DNA of 64,000 nucleotides. It comes from Moraxellaceae bacterium. GTDB lineage: Bacteria > Pseudomonadota > Gammaproteobacteria > Pseudomonadales > Moraxellaceae. The stretch covers positions 78,182 through 142,181 of the forward strand of contig JAJFBF010000010.1 in the NCBI GenBank assembly GCA_020697295.1. The letters are read 5' to 3'. The position numbers and the translations under genes were made by a program. Under the pieces are notes generated by a model. The model made no database searches. It worked only from the letters and a program-made list of their open reading frames with translations, and was not told the origin of the DNA. Positions 1 to 8,396 of the stretch are shown here, in pieces; position 1 is the stretch's first letter, and the number at the start of each line of letters is the position of its first letter.

Positions 1-4
1 CTAT

Positions 5-34
5 AAAAAGGCCACACTTCGGTGTGGTCTTCTT
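5..34 (+). terminator. Rho-independent terminator-like hairpin
   Basis: An A-run is followed by an 8-bp stem (GGCCACAC / GTGTGGTC, one G-U pair) closed by a UUCG tetraloop and then TTCTT. It would end a + strand transcript entering from before the window. The T-tract is short and interrupted. Confidence 0.6.
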
Positions 35-180
35 CCTGGCGTGACAGCACCGGCGCCGCCCACGCCCAGACTCCGGCGGGCTTCTGGCTGGCGTTCAGCC
101 GCAGCGATGCACGCTTCAGCTTCGCCCTGGGCGACGCCGATGGCGTGATTCGACGCGGCGAGATCGACCTCGACAATTGA
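22..180 (+). CDS. Possible small ORF or gene fragment, unknown function
   Basis: From a GTG at 22 a frame runs 52 codons to a TGA at 178-180. Third positions are almost all G or C, as in real genes of this window, and the stop lies just before a strong terminator. Against it, the start would lie inside the hairpin at 5-34, there is no ribosome-binding site, and an in-frame TAA lies at 4-6. It could be a tiny gene, or the 3' remnant of a larger one. No family is recognised. Confidence 0.2.
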   Translation: MWSSSWRDSTGAAHAQTPAGFWLAFSRSDARFSFALGDADGVIRRGEIDLDN

Positions 181-192
181 GCAGCGGAGACG

Positions 193-229
193 CCCAAAAA
201 AGCCGCGCGATGCGCGGCCTTTTTTTGGG
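193..229. terminator. Bidirectional Rho-independent terminator
   Basis: The palindrome has arms GCCGCGC and GCGCGGC around GAT, flanked by a run of A on the left and a run of T on the right. It therefore works in both directions. It lies 13-49 bp past the stop of the hydrolase on the minus strand and just after the end of the + frame at 180. Confidence 0.85.
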
Positions 230-241
230 GAAGGAAAGCGA

Positions 242-874
242 TCAGGCCCGCTGCAGAGAGCCGAGCTCCTGCAATAGCCGGTCAAGAAACTGCGTACGCA
301 CTTGGCGCGCCACCCGCTCTGGCGGAAAGCAGCGGGTGATGCCGGCATGCCCCGTTCTGGCGTCGCGCGGAAAGGCAATGTTTTCGAGCCGCGTTGCGGG
401 CGAGTCCGCGTGGGCCAGATTGGCGTGTGCGATCAGGTCCGTGCCCAGCAGATCACCTTCGGTAAAATAATTCAGGCAGTGTCGAACATTGCCGGGGATT
501 CGGCGGGGACGGGCCCCTATCTGCGGAAAATAAAAGCGGCCGGCGCCCCCTGCCGCCAGGGTGACCAGCAGATCGACAGTCCTGCCCAGGCGATCAAGTT
601 CATGGCTCGCCTTGACCACCTGGAAGCCCCCCTGGCTAAAGCCGATCAGTGCCACGGCCCGGCCGGCTGTTGTCGCCTCCGCCATGTCGCGCGCGATCAC
701 GGCGGGCCGCTCGTAGTTGCTGTAAAGCGTGGTGTCGGCAAAGCCGGCCTCCCGCAGGAAAGTCAGCAGATGCCTTTCCATATGAGACCCGGCCGCCAGG
801 CCGTGCACGAGGCCGATGCGCGGGCCTCGGTAATCCGAGGTGGGGGTTGCGCGCCAGTGAGCGGGTGAAAACAT
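242..874 (-). CDS. Small alpha/beta-hydrolase-like protein
   Basis: The 210-residue protein has an oxyanion-type HGLAAG motif (residues 24-29) and a nucleophile elbow GFSQGG with Ser80. Asp141 and His176 (in GHAG) are the likely rest of the triad. No signal peptide or membrane segment is visible, so it is probably cytosolic. The size and motif order resemble small lipase/esterase-like proteins, but the substrate cannot be told from sequence. An AAGGAC sequence 8 bases before the ATG is a plausible ribosome-binding site. It lies 73 bp downstream of the acyl-CoA ligase on the same strand, so the two could be co-transcribed, and it ends at a strong terminator. Confidence 0.75.
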   Translation of the reverse strand: MFSPAHWRATPTSDYRGPRIGLVHGLAAGSHMERHLLTFLREAGFADTTLYSNYERPAVIARDMAEATTAGRAVALIGFSQGGFQVVKASHELDRLGRTVDLLVTLAAGGAGRFYFPQIGARPRRIPGNVRHCLNYFTEGDLLGTDLIAHANLAHADSPATRLENIAFPRDARTGHAGITRCFPPERVARQVRTQFLDRLLQELGSLQRA

Positions 875-947
875 GGGCTGTCCTTGAATTGAAATGCCCC
901 TGCCGGGAGCGCCGGCAGGAGCAGCTGAAGCGTCACCGCGGACTTTC

Positions 948-2561
948 CTAGCCCATCAGGTGCTGCGCATACTGCTCACGCAGCGGCACCTTGTGAAGCT
1001 TGCCGGTTGCCGTGTGCGGCAGGTCGGGCACGAAGATCACGTCGTCCGGCGTCCAGAACTTTGCGATGTGCTGGCCGACAAACCCGAGGATCTCGGCCTT
1101 GGTCGCGGTGTGATTGTCCTTCAGCACGATGAGCAGCAAGGGGCGCTCATCCCACTTGGGATGCGCCACGCCGATCACGCAGGCTTCCTTCACTGCCGGA
1201 TGACCCACGGCCACGTTCTCGAGGTCGATGGAGCTGATCCATTCGCCGCCGGACTTGATCACGTCCTTGCGACGGTCGACGATCTGCATGTAGTTGTCCG
1301 GATCGAGCGTGGCGACGTCGCCTGTATCGAACCAGCCGTCGGTGAGCACTTCGGCGTCGTGGTGGAAATAGCCCTTCGTGACCCAGGGGCCGCGGATCAT
1401 GAGGCGGCCGAAAGCCTTGCCGTCGCGGGGCAGTTCGTTGTCGTCGTCATCGACGATCTTCAGCTCCACGCCGTACATGGGGCGGCCCTGCTTGAGCTGC
1501 TTCTTGTAGCGCTCCTCCTTGGGCAGCGCCATGAGCTCGGCGGTGGGCGCGTTGACGCTGCCGAGCGGACTGGTCTCGGTCATGCCCCAGGCATGGATCA
1601 GGAACACGTCGTGCTTTTCATCAAAGGCCTTGATCATCGAGAGCGGCGCCGCGGAGCCGCCGACGACGGCATGCTTCACGCTGTCGAGACGCTTGCCGAT
1701 GCTGTCGAGATAGGTGAGCAGGCCCAGCCATACCGTCGGCACGCCGAGCAGCAGGGTGGCCTGTTCGTTATCGATGAGCTCATACAGGTTCTTGCCGTCC
1801 ATGCCGGGGCCGGGCAGCACGAGCTTGGCCCCCGACATGGCGACGCTGTAGGGAATGCCCCAGGCGTTGACATGGAACATGGGCACGACGGGCAGGATCA
1901 CCGAGTCGCGGTCCACGTTCAGCGCGCCCTTGTGCAGGCTGGCCAGCGCATGCAGCACCGTGGAGCGGTGCGAATACAGCACGCCCTTGGGATTGCCGGT
2001 GGTGCCGGAGGTGTAGCAGAGCGAGCTGGCGGTGCGCTCGTCGAAGTCGGGCCAGGTGATGTGGGTGGCTTCCGGCGCGATCAATTCCTCATAGCAGATG
2101 AGGTCGCTGCGGCCCGCGGGCATGGCGGCGGCATCGCACATCAGCACGATCTTCTCGATGCTCTTCAGCTGGGAGCGGATGGCGTCGACCAGGGGCAGGA
2201 AGGTGAGGTCGACGAAGAGGATGCGGTCTTCGGCGTGGCTGGCGATCCAGGCGAGCTGCTCGGGGAACAGGCGCGGGTTGATGGTGTGCAGCACCATGCC
2301 GGAGCCGGAAACGCCAAAGTACAGCTCCATGTGGCGATAGGTGTTCCAGGCCAGGGTGGCGACGCGATCGCCGGGCTTGATGCCGAGGCGGGCGAGGGCG
2401 TGGGCGACCTGGGCGGAGCGCTGGCTGATGCCGAGCCAGTTGGTGCGGTGGATGTCGCCTTCAACGCGGCGGGTAACGATTTCCGCGCGCGGATGGCTGT
2501 GCGTCGCGAAGGTGAGCAGGCTGGAGATCAGCAGGGGACGATCCATCATGAGGCCGAGCAT
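948..2561 (-). CDS. AlkK-like fatty-acid--CoA ligase (AMP-dependent synthetase)
   Basis: This 537-residue ANL-superfamily enzyme activates a carboxylate with ATP to an acyl-AMP and then forms the CoA thioester. The P-loop motif [10 protein letters not shown] is at about 184-193, an A5-type WGMTETSP motif lies near 330, and the hinge region [15 protein letters not shown] near 430-446 carries the usual Lys-Ser-Gly-Gly. The overall match is to medium-chain AlkK-type and related FadD ligases rather than acetyl-CoA synthetase. GGAG lies about 9 bases before the chosen ATG. Ligase, FadE (10.2-12.6 kb) and rubredoxin reductase in one window fit growth on fatty acids or alkanes, but the exact chain-length preference is inference. 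Confidence 0.9.
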   Translation of the reverse strand: MLGLMMDRPLLISSLLTFATHSHPRAEIVTRRVEGDIHRTNWLGISQRSAQVAHALARLGIKPGDRVATLAWNTYRHMELYFGVSGSGMVLHTINPRLFPEQLAWIASHAEDRILFVDLTFLPLVDAIRSQLKSIEKIVLMCDAAAMPAGRSDLICYEELIAPEATHITWPDFDERTASSLCYTSGTTGNPKGVLYSHRSTVLHALASLHKGALNVDRDSVILPVVPMFHVNAWGIPYSVAMSGAKLVLPGPGMDGKNLYELIDNEQATLLLGVPTVWLGLLTYLDSIGKRLDSVKHAVVGGSAAPLSMIKAFDEKHDVFLIHAWGMTETSPLGSVNAPTAELMALPKEERYKKQLKQGRPMYGVELKIVDDDDNELPRDGKAFGRLMIRGPWVTKGYFHHDAEVLTDGWFDTGDVATLDPDNYMQIVDRRKDVIKSGGEWISSIDLENVAVGHPAVKEACVIGVAHPKWDERPLLLIVLKDNHTATKAEILGFVGQHIAKFWTPDDVIFVPDLPHTATGKLHKVPLREQYAQHLMG

Positions 2562-3007
2562 GGGCAGTTCTCCGTCGGGCCGGCTGGGCCGGTCTGGTTA
2601 TGGCAAGACCCCCGATCATAAGGACAGGCCGGGGGGCTGAGAAGTAGAACAAAGACCTTGGCGTTCAGGGCTTGGCAGCAATCTGGCCGGCGGGCATGTC
2701 CCGGTGGCGGCGCAAGGACAGCCGGCGGGATTATGCGGAGTAAGGGGGATGCCGCGGCAGGCCGGTCGGGCCAGTGGCCGGTGGCGCCGGGCCAATCCGG
2801 AGCAGGCGGCCCGGCCTTTCGCCGCCTTGCAGGCCAGGGCGTGTCCCACAGGGACTTCCTTCGGTCGTCCCTAAAAGGGGACTTCCTGCGGGCGTAGGTC
2901 GGGCTTCAGCCCGACAAGGTCGCATCGGGCCGCGGGAGAGTGTAGGGGCGTCGGGAGAGTGTCGGGCTGAAGCCCGACCTACAGGGGTGGAGGCGGTGGG
3001 GCCGGTC
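2562..3007. other. Intergenic region between acyl-CoA ligase and phoR
   Basis: No gene is supported in these 446 bases. The left part must hold the promoter of the minus-strand ligase, though no clear -35/-10 pair stands out. The right part holds the inverted pair of palindromic repeats at 2894-2982. Just before it, at 2845-2890, the phrase GGGACTTCCT occurs twice; a close copy of CCACAGGGACTTCCTTC lies near another repeat pair at 44.68 kb. Confidence 0.6.
2894..2982. repeat. Inverted pair of dispersed palindromic (REP-like) repeats
   Basis: Two 22-bp arms (2894-2915 and 2961-2982) are perfect reverse complements. Each is itself a near-palindrome with core GTCGGGCTTCAGCCCGAC. Transcribed together they would form a long hairpin. 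The pair lies 25 bp past the phoR stop and may protect or end its transcript. This is the most perfect copy of a family seen in at least ten intergenic spots of this window. Confidence 0.85.
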
Positions 3008-4300
3008 TCAGCGTAGGGCGAGCGCGCCGGGAAACACGCAGGTGAAGGTCGAGCCCTTGCCGAAGGCGGACTGGATGTCGAGGCGGGCCTGGTGGTCGAG
3101 GAGCACGTGCTTGACGATGGCGAGGCCGAGGCCGGTGCCGCCGGTGGCGGTGGAGCGGGCCTCGTCGGCGCGGTAGAAGCGTTCGGTCAGGCGCGGGATG
3201 TGGCGGGCATCGATGCCGATGCCGTTGTCCTGCACGCTGAAGCAGGCCCGGCTGCCGTCGCCCCACCAACGGAGTTCGATGCGGCCACCGGCCGGCGTGT
3301 ATTTCACGGCATTGGTAACGAGGTTGGAGAAAGCGCTGCGCAACTCGTCCTCGCGGCCCAGCAGGCGCAGGCCCTCGTCGCAGTCCAGCATGATGACCTG
3401 GCCCTTGTCCATGCCAAAGGCGATGGCCTCGTTTTTCAGCTGCACCAGCAGCGCCGGCACGTTCACCTCGCGCGGCTCCTGCTTGCGCGCGTCGTTCTCC
3501 AGGCGCGAGAGCAGCAGCAGGTCGTTGACGAGGTTGTTCATGCGCGAAGCCTGCGCGTCCATCTGCTGCAGCGCGCGCTGCCAGCGCGGCTCGATGCTGT
3601 CCTGCTGGTCGATCAGTGTCTCGAGATAGCCGCTCAGCACCGTCAGTGGTGTGCGCAGCTCGTGCGAGACATTGGCGACAAAGTCCTTCCGCATCTGCTC
3701 GAGGTTATGCAGGCGCGTGATGTCGGCGACGATCATGAGCCGGTCATTGCTGCCAAAGCGGGTGAGGTTGAACTGCAGCTGGCGCCCGGTATGCACCGGC
3801 GAGGGCAGCGGCAGCGCTTCTTCATACGGGCCCTGCTCGAAGTAGCGGATGAAGTCGGGATCGCGGATAAGGTTGGTGACAGGCTGGCCGGTATCGGTGT
3901 CGGCCTGCAGGCCGAGCAGTCGTTCGGCGGCCGGGTTCCACCACTCGAGATTGCCGTTGCCGTCGATCAGCACCACGGCTTCCTTGAGCGCGGCGACCGA
4001 GGCGCGGGCGCGCTCGATGATGCCGAGCAGGCTGGCCTGGGCGCGCTGCTCGTCGCGGCGCAGCGCATGGATATTGTCGAAGATGTCGCCCCAGACGCCG
4101 GTGGCCTCCGGCAGCTCGGCCGCCGGATCACCCTTGAGCCAGGCCTGCAGGCGTTCGACCTGGCGCAGGTGCAGCACGATATAGCCGAGGAAGCCGGCCG
4201 CATAGGCCCAGCCCGGATGCCCTGTGAGCCAGCCCAGGAGTGCGGAGGCCACCAAAAAATACAGCAGGCGCAGCGCCTCCTGCTTCATCAGCTCACTCAT
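3008..4300 (-). CDS. phoR: Phosphate regulon sensor histidine kinase PhoR
   Basis: PhoR is the membrane kinase that phosphorylates PhoB when phosphate is short and dephosphorylates it when phosphate is plentiful. This 430-residue form has two N-terminal membrane segments (about 11-28 and 30-46), a charged linker, a PAS domain (about 95-200), a HisKA motif VSHELRTPL with His213, and a HATPase domain with N, G1 (DNGIGI) and G2 (GGTGLGLAIV) boxes. The start was set at 4300 because GGAGG stands 7 bases before this ATG; an upstream ATG at 4345 has no such site. It follows phoB on the same strand after 116 bp. Confidence 0.95.
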   Translation of the reverse strand: MSELMKQEALRLLYFLVASALLGWLTGHPGWAYAAGFLGYIVLHLRQVERLQAWLKGDPAAELPEATGVWGDIFDNIHALRRDEQRAQASLLGIIERARASVAALKEAVVLIDGNGNLEWWNPAAERLLGLQADTDTGQPVTNLIRDPDFIRYFEQGPYEEALPLPSPVHTGRQLQFNLTRFGSNDRLMIVADITRLHNLEQMRKDFVANVSHELRTPLTVLSGYLETLIDQQDSIEPRWQRALQQMDAQASRMNNLVNDLLLLSRLENDARKQEPREVNVPALLVQLKNEAIAFGMDKGQVIMLDCDEGLRLLGREDELRSAFSNLVTNAVKYTPAGGRIELRWWGDGSRACFSVQDNGIGIDARHIPRLTERFYRADEARSTATGGTGLGLAIVKHVLLDHQARLDIQSAFGKGSTFTCVFPGALALR

Positions 4301-4416
4301 GCCTGGGCCTCCACGGCGCGCGCACGGGCGAGTGCCCGGGAGCAAGCGGGGCTGGGCGGGTAGGGCAAAGGGTCGTGCAGCATGGGCGGCGGCCTGGGCA
4401 AAGGGACGGCCGCCGA

Positions 4417-5136
4417 CTAGCTGTCGGCGGGCTCGCGGGAGCTGTCCACCTTGGTGGAAAAGCGGTAGCCGGTGCCGCGCACGGTCTGGATGAAGCGGTC
4501 GTAGCCCCAGGGCTCCAGGGCCTTGCGCAGGCGGCGGATATGCACGTCGATGGTACGGTCCTCGACATACACATTGCCACCCCAGACCTGGTCCAGCAGC
4601 TGGCTGCGGGAGTAGGCGCGCTCGGGATGGCTCATGAAGAAGGCCAGCATGCGGTATTCGGTCGGGCCCATTTCCACGGGCGTATCCCGGGCCGTGATGC
4701 GGTGGCTGACCGGGTCCAGCTTGAGGCCGTCGGCCTCGATGGCCTTTTCGGCGCTGAGGCTGGAGCTGCGGCGCAGCACGGCGCGGATGCGGGAGACCAG
4801 CTCGCGCGTGGAAAAAGGCTTGGTGATGTAGTCGTCGGCGCCGGCGTCGAGGCCCTGGATCTTGTTGTCCTCCTCGCCGCGGGCGGTGAGCATGATCACG
4901 GGAATCTCGCGGGTGCCCTCGTCGCGCTTGAGGCGGCGGGCGAGCTCGATGCCGGAGAGGCCGGGCAGCATCCAGTCGAGCAGGATGAGGGCCGGGCGTT
5001 CGTCGACGATGATGTGGTGGGCGGCGAGGGCGTCCTCGGCCTGCAGGCAGTCAAAGCCGGCCAGCTCCAGGGCGATGGCGATCATCTCGCGGATGGCGGC
5101 TTCGTCGTCGACGATCAGGATGCGTTCTTGGGTCAT
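4417..5136 (-). CDS. phoB: Phosphate regulon response regulator PhoB
   Basis: This 239-residue OmpR/PhoB-family regulator has a receiver domain with acidic pocket Asp10/Asp11, phospho-acceptor Asp54 (LLDWMLPG) and Lys106, and a C-terminal winged helix ending in VRGTGYRF. When phosphorylated it binds PHO boxes and activates phosphate-scavenging genes. It is the first gene of a phoB-phoR unit and is preceded by two PHO-box-like sites, so positive autoregulation is likely. phoU and the pst transporter genes are not in the window. Confidence 0.96.
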   Translation of the reverse strand: MTQERILIVDDEAAIREMIAIALELAGFDCLQAEDALAAHHIIVDERPALILLDWMLPGLSGIELARRLKRDEGTREIPVIMLTARGEEDNKIQGLDAGADDYITKPFSTRELVSRIRAVLRRSSSLSAEKAIEADGLKLDPVSHRITARDTPVEMGPTEYRMLAFFMSHPERAYSRSQLLDQVWGGNVYVEDRTIDVHIRRLRKALEPWGYDRFIQTVRGTGYRFSTKVDSSREPADS

Positions 5137-5172
5137 CTCGCCAGGCCAATAGGGGTCGGTTTCATGTCGAGC

Positions 5173-5178
5173 CTATTA
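5173..5178 (-). promoter_or_regulatory. Candidate phoB -10 element
   Basis: On the minus strand this reads TAATAG, preceded by TG (extended -10). It lies 12 bp downstream of the proximal PHO box, the spacing expected when PhoB replaces -35 recognition. Confidence 0.5.
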
Positions 5179-5190
5179 CAGCCGGCGCAG

Positions 5191-5210
5191 GTTAAGGAAA
5201 TATGACAGCG
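5191..5210 (-). promoter_or_regulatory. PHO-box-like site, proximal
   Basis: On the minus strand this reads CTGTCAT-ATTT-CCTTAAC. The first 7-mer matches the PHO-box half-site exactly, and the 4-bp spacer is right. The second half is diverged. An identical 20-base copy lies 33 bp further upstream. The position, 55 bp before the phoB ATG, fits an activator site. Confidence 0.75.
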
Positions 5211-5223
5211 GCAGGCGGTTCGG

Positions 5224-5243
5224 GTTAAGGAAATATGACAGCG
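5224..5243 (-). promoter_or_regulatory. PHO-box-like site, distal
   Basis: This is an exact 20-base copy of the proximal site. The 33-bp period equals about three helical turns and puts both sites on the same face of the DNA, as expected for cooperative PhoB dimers. Confidence 0.7.
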
Positions 5244-5465
5244 CCGGGTTTTGCCCGGCGGCGGGCAGAGGGCGCGTGGGGCCGGTCGCTGAAACCAGGC
5301 GGCACGGCGCCTGACGATGGCGTCGGGGATTGTCAGGCAGGGTACTCGGCCGCCATATCGGGGGGCTGGTCGGAACCCCCCTGTTCAAGGGGCAGTGAAT
5401 TCGGGGGGCGGCCTCATGATAATGACCTGTCCGCTTCGCCCTCTCCCCTTCGAAAGGAACTCGCC

Positions 5466-6515
5466 ATGGCCCTTGCCCGCAAGACCCCGCTATTGCTCTC
5501 TGCCTTGCTGCTGGCGGCCATGCCTCTCCCGGCCCTCGCCGCCAAGGCCTCCGCCGTGTACACCGAGGCCTATTTCCGGCCCATCGTCGAAGACGCCTAC
5601 AACGATGCCAGGGTCGGGGGCACCAAGACCCGGATGGAGGCGGTGCAGGGGCTCTCCGCCCTCGGCGGCTGGCGCGTCAACCTGAACATGCAGTGCACCT
5701 TCCCCGACAGCTCCAATCCCTACTCCGAGAATTACAACAAGGGCCTCATCTTCAATACGCCGGCGGCAATCGCCAACCGTGGCAACAGCTTTGACTACAT
5801 TTTCCAGACCCAGTCCTTTCCCGATCTGCAGGCGCCCTGGGTGGAGAAGGAGATCGCCAAGCGGCGTAAGGAACTGCAGGGCGAGTTCGACGATGTGCAG
5901 GTCACTTTGGATCGCCTGCCGGGCCAGGGTTATCTGCTCACCGCCAAATACCCCTTCGGTAATGGCGTGAAGCCCAACGACATCCAGAAGCGACTTACCT
6001 ACTTCATGAGCAAATCCCAGTTCGCGCTCTGCGACATCGTCACCGGCGCCTGGATCGCCAGCGGCAAGCTCTGGGATGAATACAAGGGCGAGATCAAGGG
6101 CCCGGTGTCGCGCGAAATCTTCCTCGCGCTGAACCCCGTGTTTACCCGCGACAAATACGAAACCACCAAGACCAAGGCCAGCGGCGGCGCCTGGGAAATG
6201 CAGGGCGACGGCTGGGGCGAAACCTATGAGAACTACACGGATCGCATGGAAGCCAGCATGGGCATGCCGATCCCGAAAGGCTTCTCCCAGGAAGCGGCCG
6301 ATGCGATGCATGCGCAGCTGATGGCGGTCGGTCCCGCGCCCGGGGCGCAAAAGCTCGATATCTACTGGGGCGACGGGTATATCTGGATGACCTCGGTGTA
6401 TTCCTATGCCGGCATGACGGGCAAGCAGCTCCGGAAAACGCGCGAGGACTTCAGCAACGATTACGCCAAGGAGCATTTCAAGGCGGTGAAGAAGGTGCTG
6501 AAGAAAAACCTCTGA
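5466..6515 (+). CDS. Exported protein of unknown function
   Basis: The 349-residue protein begins with a clear Sec signal peptide (basic MALARK, hydrophobic core, Ala-X-Ala cleavage near residue 25-26). The mature part is soluble-looking, with two cysteines (77 and 189) that could pair in the periplasm, many aromatic residues, and a lysine-rich C-terminus. AAAGGA lies 6 bases before the chosen ATG; a frame-open extension upstream has no start with a ribosome-binding site. It is divergent from phoB and ends at a terminator, so it is monocistronic. I do not recognise the family. Confidence 0.8.
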   Translation: MALARKTPLLLSALLLAAMPLPALAAKASAVYTEAYFRPIVEDAYNDARVGGTKTRMEAVQGLSALGGWRVNLNMQCTFPDSSNPYSENYNKGLIFNTPAAIANRGNSFDYIFQTQSFPDLQAPWVEKEIAKRRKELQGEFDDVQVTLDRLPGQGYLLTAKYPFGNGVKPNDIQKRLTYFMSKSQFALCDIVTGAWIASGKLWDEYKGEIKGPVSREIFLALNPVFTRDKYETTKTKASGGAWEMQGDGWGETYENYTDRMEASMGMPIPKGFSQEAADAMHAQLMAVGPAPGAQKLDIYWGDGYIWMTSVYSYAGMTGKQLRKTREDFSNDYAKEHFKAVKKVLKKNL

Positions 6516-6536
6516 GCCTTCGGCCCTTTTGATAAA

Positions 6537-6563
6537 AGAACCCCGCGAGTCGGGGTTTTTTTA
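6537..6563. terminator. Rho-independent terminator
   Basis: The stem AACCCCG / CGGGGTT is followed by a run of T. It lies between the convergent secreted-protein gene and ubiA and can serve the + strand gene. Confidence 0.85.
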
Positions 6564-6576
6564 TGGGCGCAGACCC

Positions 6577-7485
6577 TCAGCCGACGACGGGCGCCGCCTT
6601 GAACAGATACCCCAGGAAAACGCCGGCAAAGAGCAGCGCGCCTGCCCAGTGGTTATGCAGGAAGGCCTGCAGGCAGCGCGCCGGCTCACGCTCCCCGGCG
6701 AGGCGGAACTCCCAGGCGAAGAGGGCGAGGACGCCGAGCAGCGAGACGGCGAAAGGCCAGGCGAGGCCCAGGCGGCCGGCCAGCATCCACAGCGCGAGCA
6801 CGAACATGGCCTGCAGCGAGCCGATGATCATGAGGTCCATGTCGCCAAAGAGGATGGCGGTGGACTTGATGCCGGCCTTGAGGTCGTCGTCGCGGTCGGC
6901 CATCGCATAGTAAGTGTCGTAGGCGACGGTCCAGCACAGGTTGCCGACAAAGAGCAGCCAGCACTCGGGGCCCGGCACCTTGCCCTGGGCCACGAAGGCC
7001 ATGGGGATGCCCCAGGAGAAGGCGGCGCCCAGCACCACCTGTGGCAGGTGGGTGAAGCGCTTCATGAAGGGATAGAGCGAGGCCAGCGCCACTGCGCCGA
7101 AGGCCCAATAGAAGGTGGTCTTGTTGAGGAAGAGCAGGAGCGAGGCGGCGAGGGCCAGCAGCACGATAAAAAAGGCGGCGGCCTCTTTGGCCCCGATGCG
7201 GCCGGTGGCCAGGGGGCGCTCGCGGGTGCGCGCGACCTGGCCGTCGAAGTTGCGGTCAGCAAGATCGTTGATGACGCAGCCGGCGGCGCGCATCAGCACC
7301 ACGCCCAGAGAAAAGACGACGATGATGCCGAGCGGCGGGCGGCCGTCGCCGGCGATGTAGACCGCCCACAGCGTCGGCCACAACAGCAGCCAGGTGCCGA
7401 TGGGACGGTCGAAGCGCGCCAGCTTGAGGAAGTCGGGCAGGCGCGGGAAGCGGGCGAGGAGGGTGTCGAACAGGCTGGCGGACAT
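6577..7485 (-). CDS. ubiA: 4-hydroxybenzoate polyprenyltransferase UbiA
   Basis: UbiA attaches the polyprenyl tail to 4-hydroxybenzoate, the first membrane step of ubiquinone synthesis. The 302-residue protein is highly hydrophobic, with about eight or nine membrane helices. The two Asp-rich prenyl-diphosphate motifs are present: NDLADRNFDG followed by RTRERPLATG, and DRDDDLKAGIKS. It lies downstream of ubiC, which makes its aromatic substrate from chorismate, on the same strand with a 187-bp gap that holds palindromic repeats. Confidence 0.96.
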   Translation of the reverse strand: MSASLFDTLLARFPRLPDFLKLARFDRPIGTWLLLWPTLWAVYIAGDGRPPLGIIVVFSLGVVLMRAAGCVINDLADRNFDGQVARTRERPLATGRIGAKEAAAFFIVLLALAASLLLFLNKTTFYWAFGAVALASLYPFMKRFTHLPQVVLGAAFSWGIPMAFVAQGKVPGPECWLLFVGNLCWTVAYDTYYAMADRDDDLKAGIKSTAILFGDMDLMIIGSLQAMFVLALWMLAGRLGLAWPFAVSLLGVLALFAWEFRLAGEREPARCLQAFLHNHWAGALLFAGVFLGYLFKAAPVVG

Positions 7486-7570
7486 GGAGGTGGCTGCGCG
7501 GTGAGCGATACCGCCAAGTCTACCTGTGCCGGCGGCGCGACGGCGAGGTGGGTTCGCGGCGCAGAGGCAG

Positions 7571-7676
7571 GTCGGGCTTTAGCCCGACAACTAAGCAGGC
7601 CTGCAATGGAGCCAAGGGATGCCGGTTGAGTCGGGCTCTAGCCCGGCAGATGCAGTCGGGCTGAAGTCCGACCTAC
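7571..7676. repeat. Cluster of three REP-like palindromes
   Basis: Copies of the GTCGGGCTTCAGCCCGAC family lie at 7571-7588, 7630-7647 (one arm changed) and, inverted, 7655-7672. The last one overlaps the ubiC stop codon, so the repeat supplies the TAG. They lie between ubiC and ubiA and could form hairpins in the shared mRNA. Confidence 0.75.
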
Positions 7677-8197
7677 CGGGCGTCCCGTGCCCTGAACAGC
7701 GCCGGCAAAAAGCACTCCGCCACCAGCACCGGTCGCCCGTGAAACACCAGGTGCGAGCGCCGCGCAAAGACCCGGCCCTCGGGCTGGTCGAGGCGGGTGA
7801 TCTCGATGGGGCCGCGGCGCAGGGTGGGGTCGCGGAAGAGCAGGTGGCCCAGGGATCGGGTGCCGAGCTTGCGCAGGCGCCGGCCCGGGCCCGCCAGCGA
7901 GGTCACCGGCAGCACGCTGCGCGCCCGCACCCAGGGTTCGCCCTGGCCGATCAGGGCGACTTCCCGGATCAGGGCATAGCGGCCGGGGGAGAGCTTCATG
8001 CGCCGGGCCTCCTCGGGCGCCGGCCGGCCCCAGTACTGGGCCAGCAGCTCCACCCGGAACTCGCCCCGGGCCTGCCGGACCAGGCGCGCGGTCAGGGAGC
8101 CTGGCTCGCGCAGCCAGTCGCGCACCGCCCGCGGCGGCGCAAGCTGCCAGTGGCGCTGGGGGGAAAGCCAGTGACGGGGCGGGGTCCAGACGGGCAT
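7673..8197 (-). CDS. ubiC: Chorismate lyase UbiC
   Basis: UbiC removes pyruvate from chorismate to give 4-hydroxybenzoate for ubiquinone. Using the ATG at 8197 the protein is 174 residues, close to the usual 165-185; the frame stays open upstream but the extra N-terminus is not conserved-looking. Family features include WLREPGSLT near the start, the central VRARSVLPV strand carrying the conserved arginine, the LGxxLF segment and a C-terminal PVLVAECFLP strand with the catalytic glutamate. No strong ribosome-binding site is seen, so the start is moderately certain. Confidence 0.88.
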   Translation of the reverse strand: MPVWTPPRHWLSPQRHWQLAPPRAVRDWLREPGSLTARLVRQARGEFRVELLAQYWGRPAPEEARRMKLSPGRYALIREVALIGQGEPWVRARSVLPVTSLAGPGRRLRKLGTRSLGHLLFRDPTLRRGPIEITRLDQPEGRVFARRSHLVFHGRPVLVAECFLPALFRARDAR

Positions 8198-8396
8198 GGG
8201 GGCGCAAGGGCTGGCAAAAACGAGGGCCGAGCATGCCGTCGCCCCGGCATGAAGGCAAGACGAATACGTAGGTGTCCAGGCGGTCACAAACTGGAAACAC
8301 GGGGGCGGATTTGGCAGACTCCCCCTCCGTTCAAGCGCGTCAGTCCCTGGCGCCGGTTCAAAGCGCCTGCCAAGGGCGGCGCCAGTCGAGGGTGAT

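Larger units (their letters stand above)
5137..5465. other. Divergent intergenic region, phoB / secreted protein
   Basis: These 329 bases hold the phoB promoter with two PHO-box-like sites (annotated separately). Apart from a possible -10 GATAAT at 5417-5422 facing the + gene at 5466, nothing else is evident. The boxes are about 220 bp from that start, so shared control is possible but not shown. Confidence 0.6.

Noticed and set aside
894..2621. 575-codon + strand open frame opposite the acyl-CoA ligase
   Set aside because: It is the antisense shadow of a clear AMP-binding enzyme; high GC keeps opposite frames open. Its protein is His/Val/Asp-rich without any motif.
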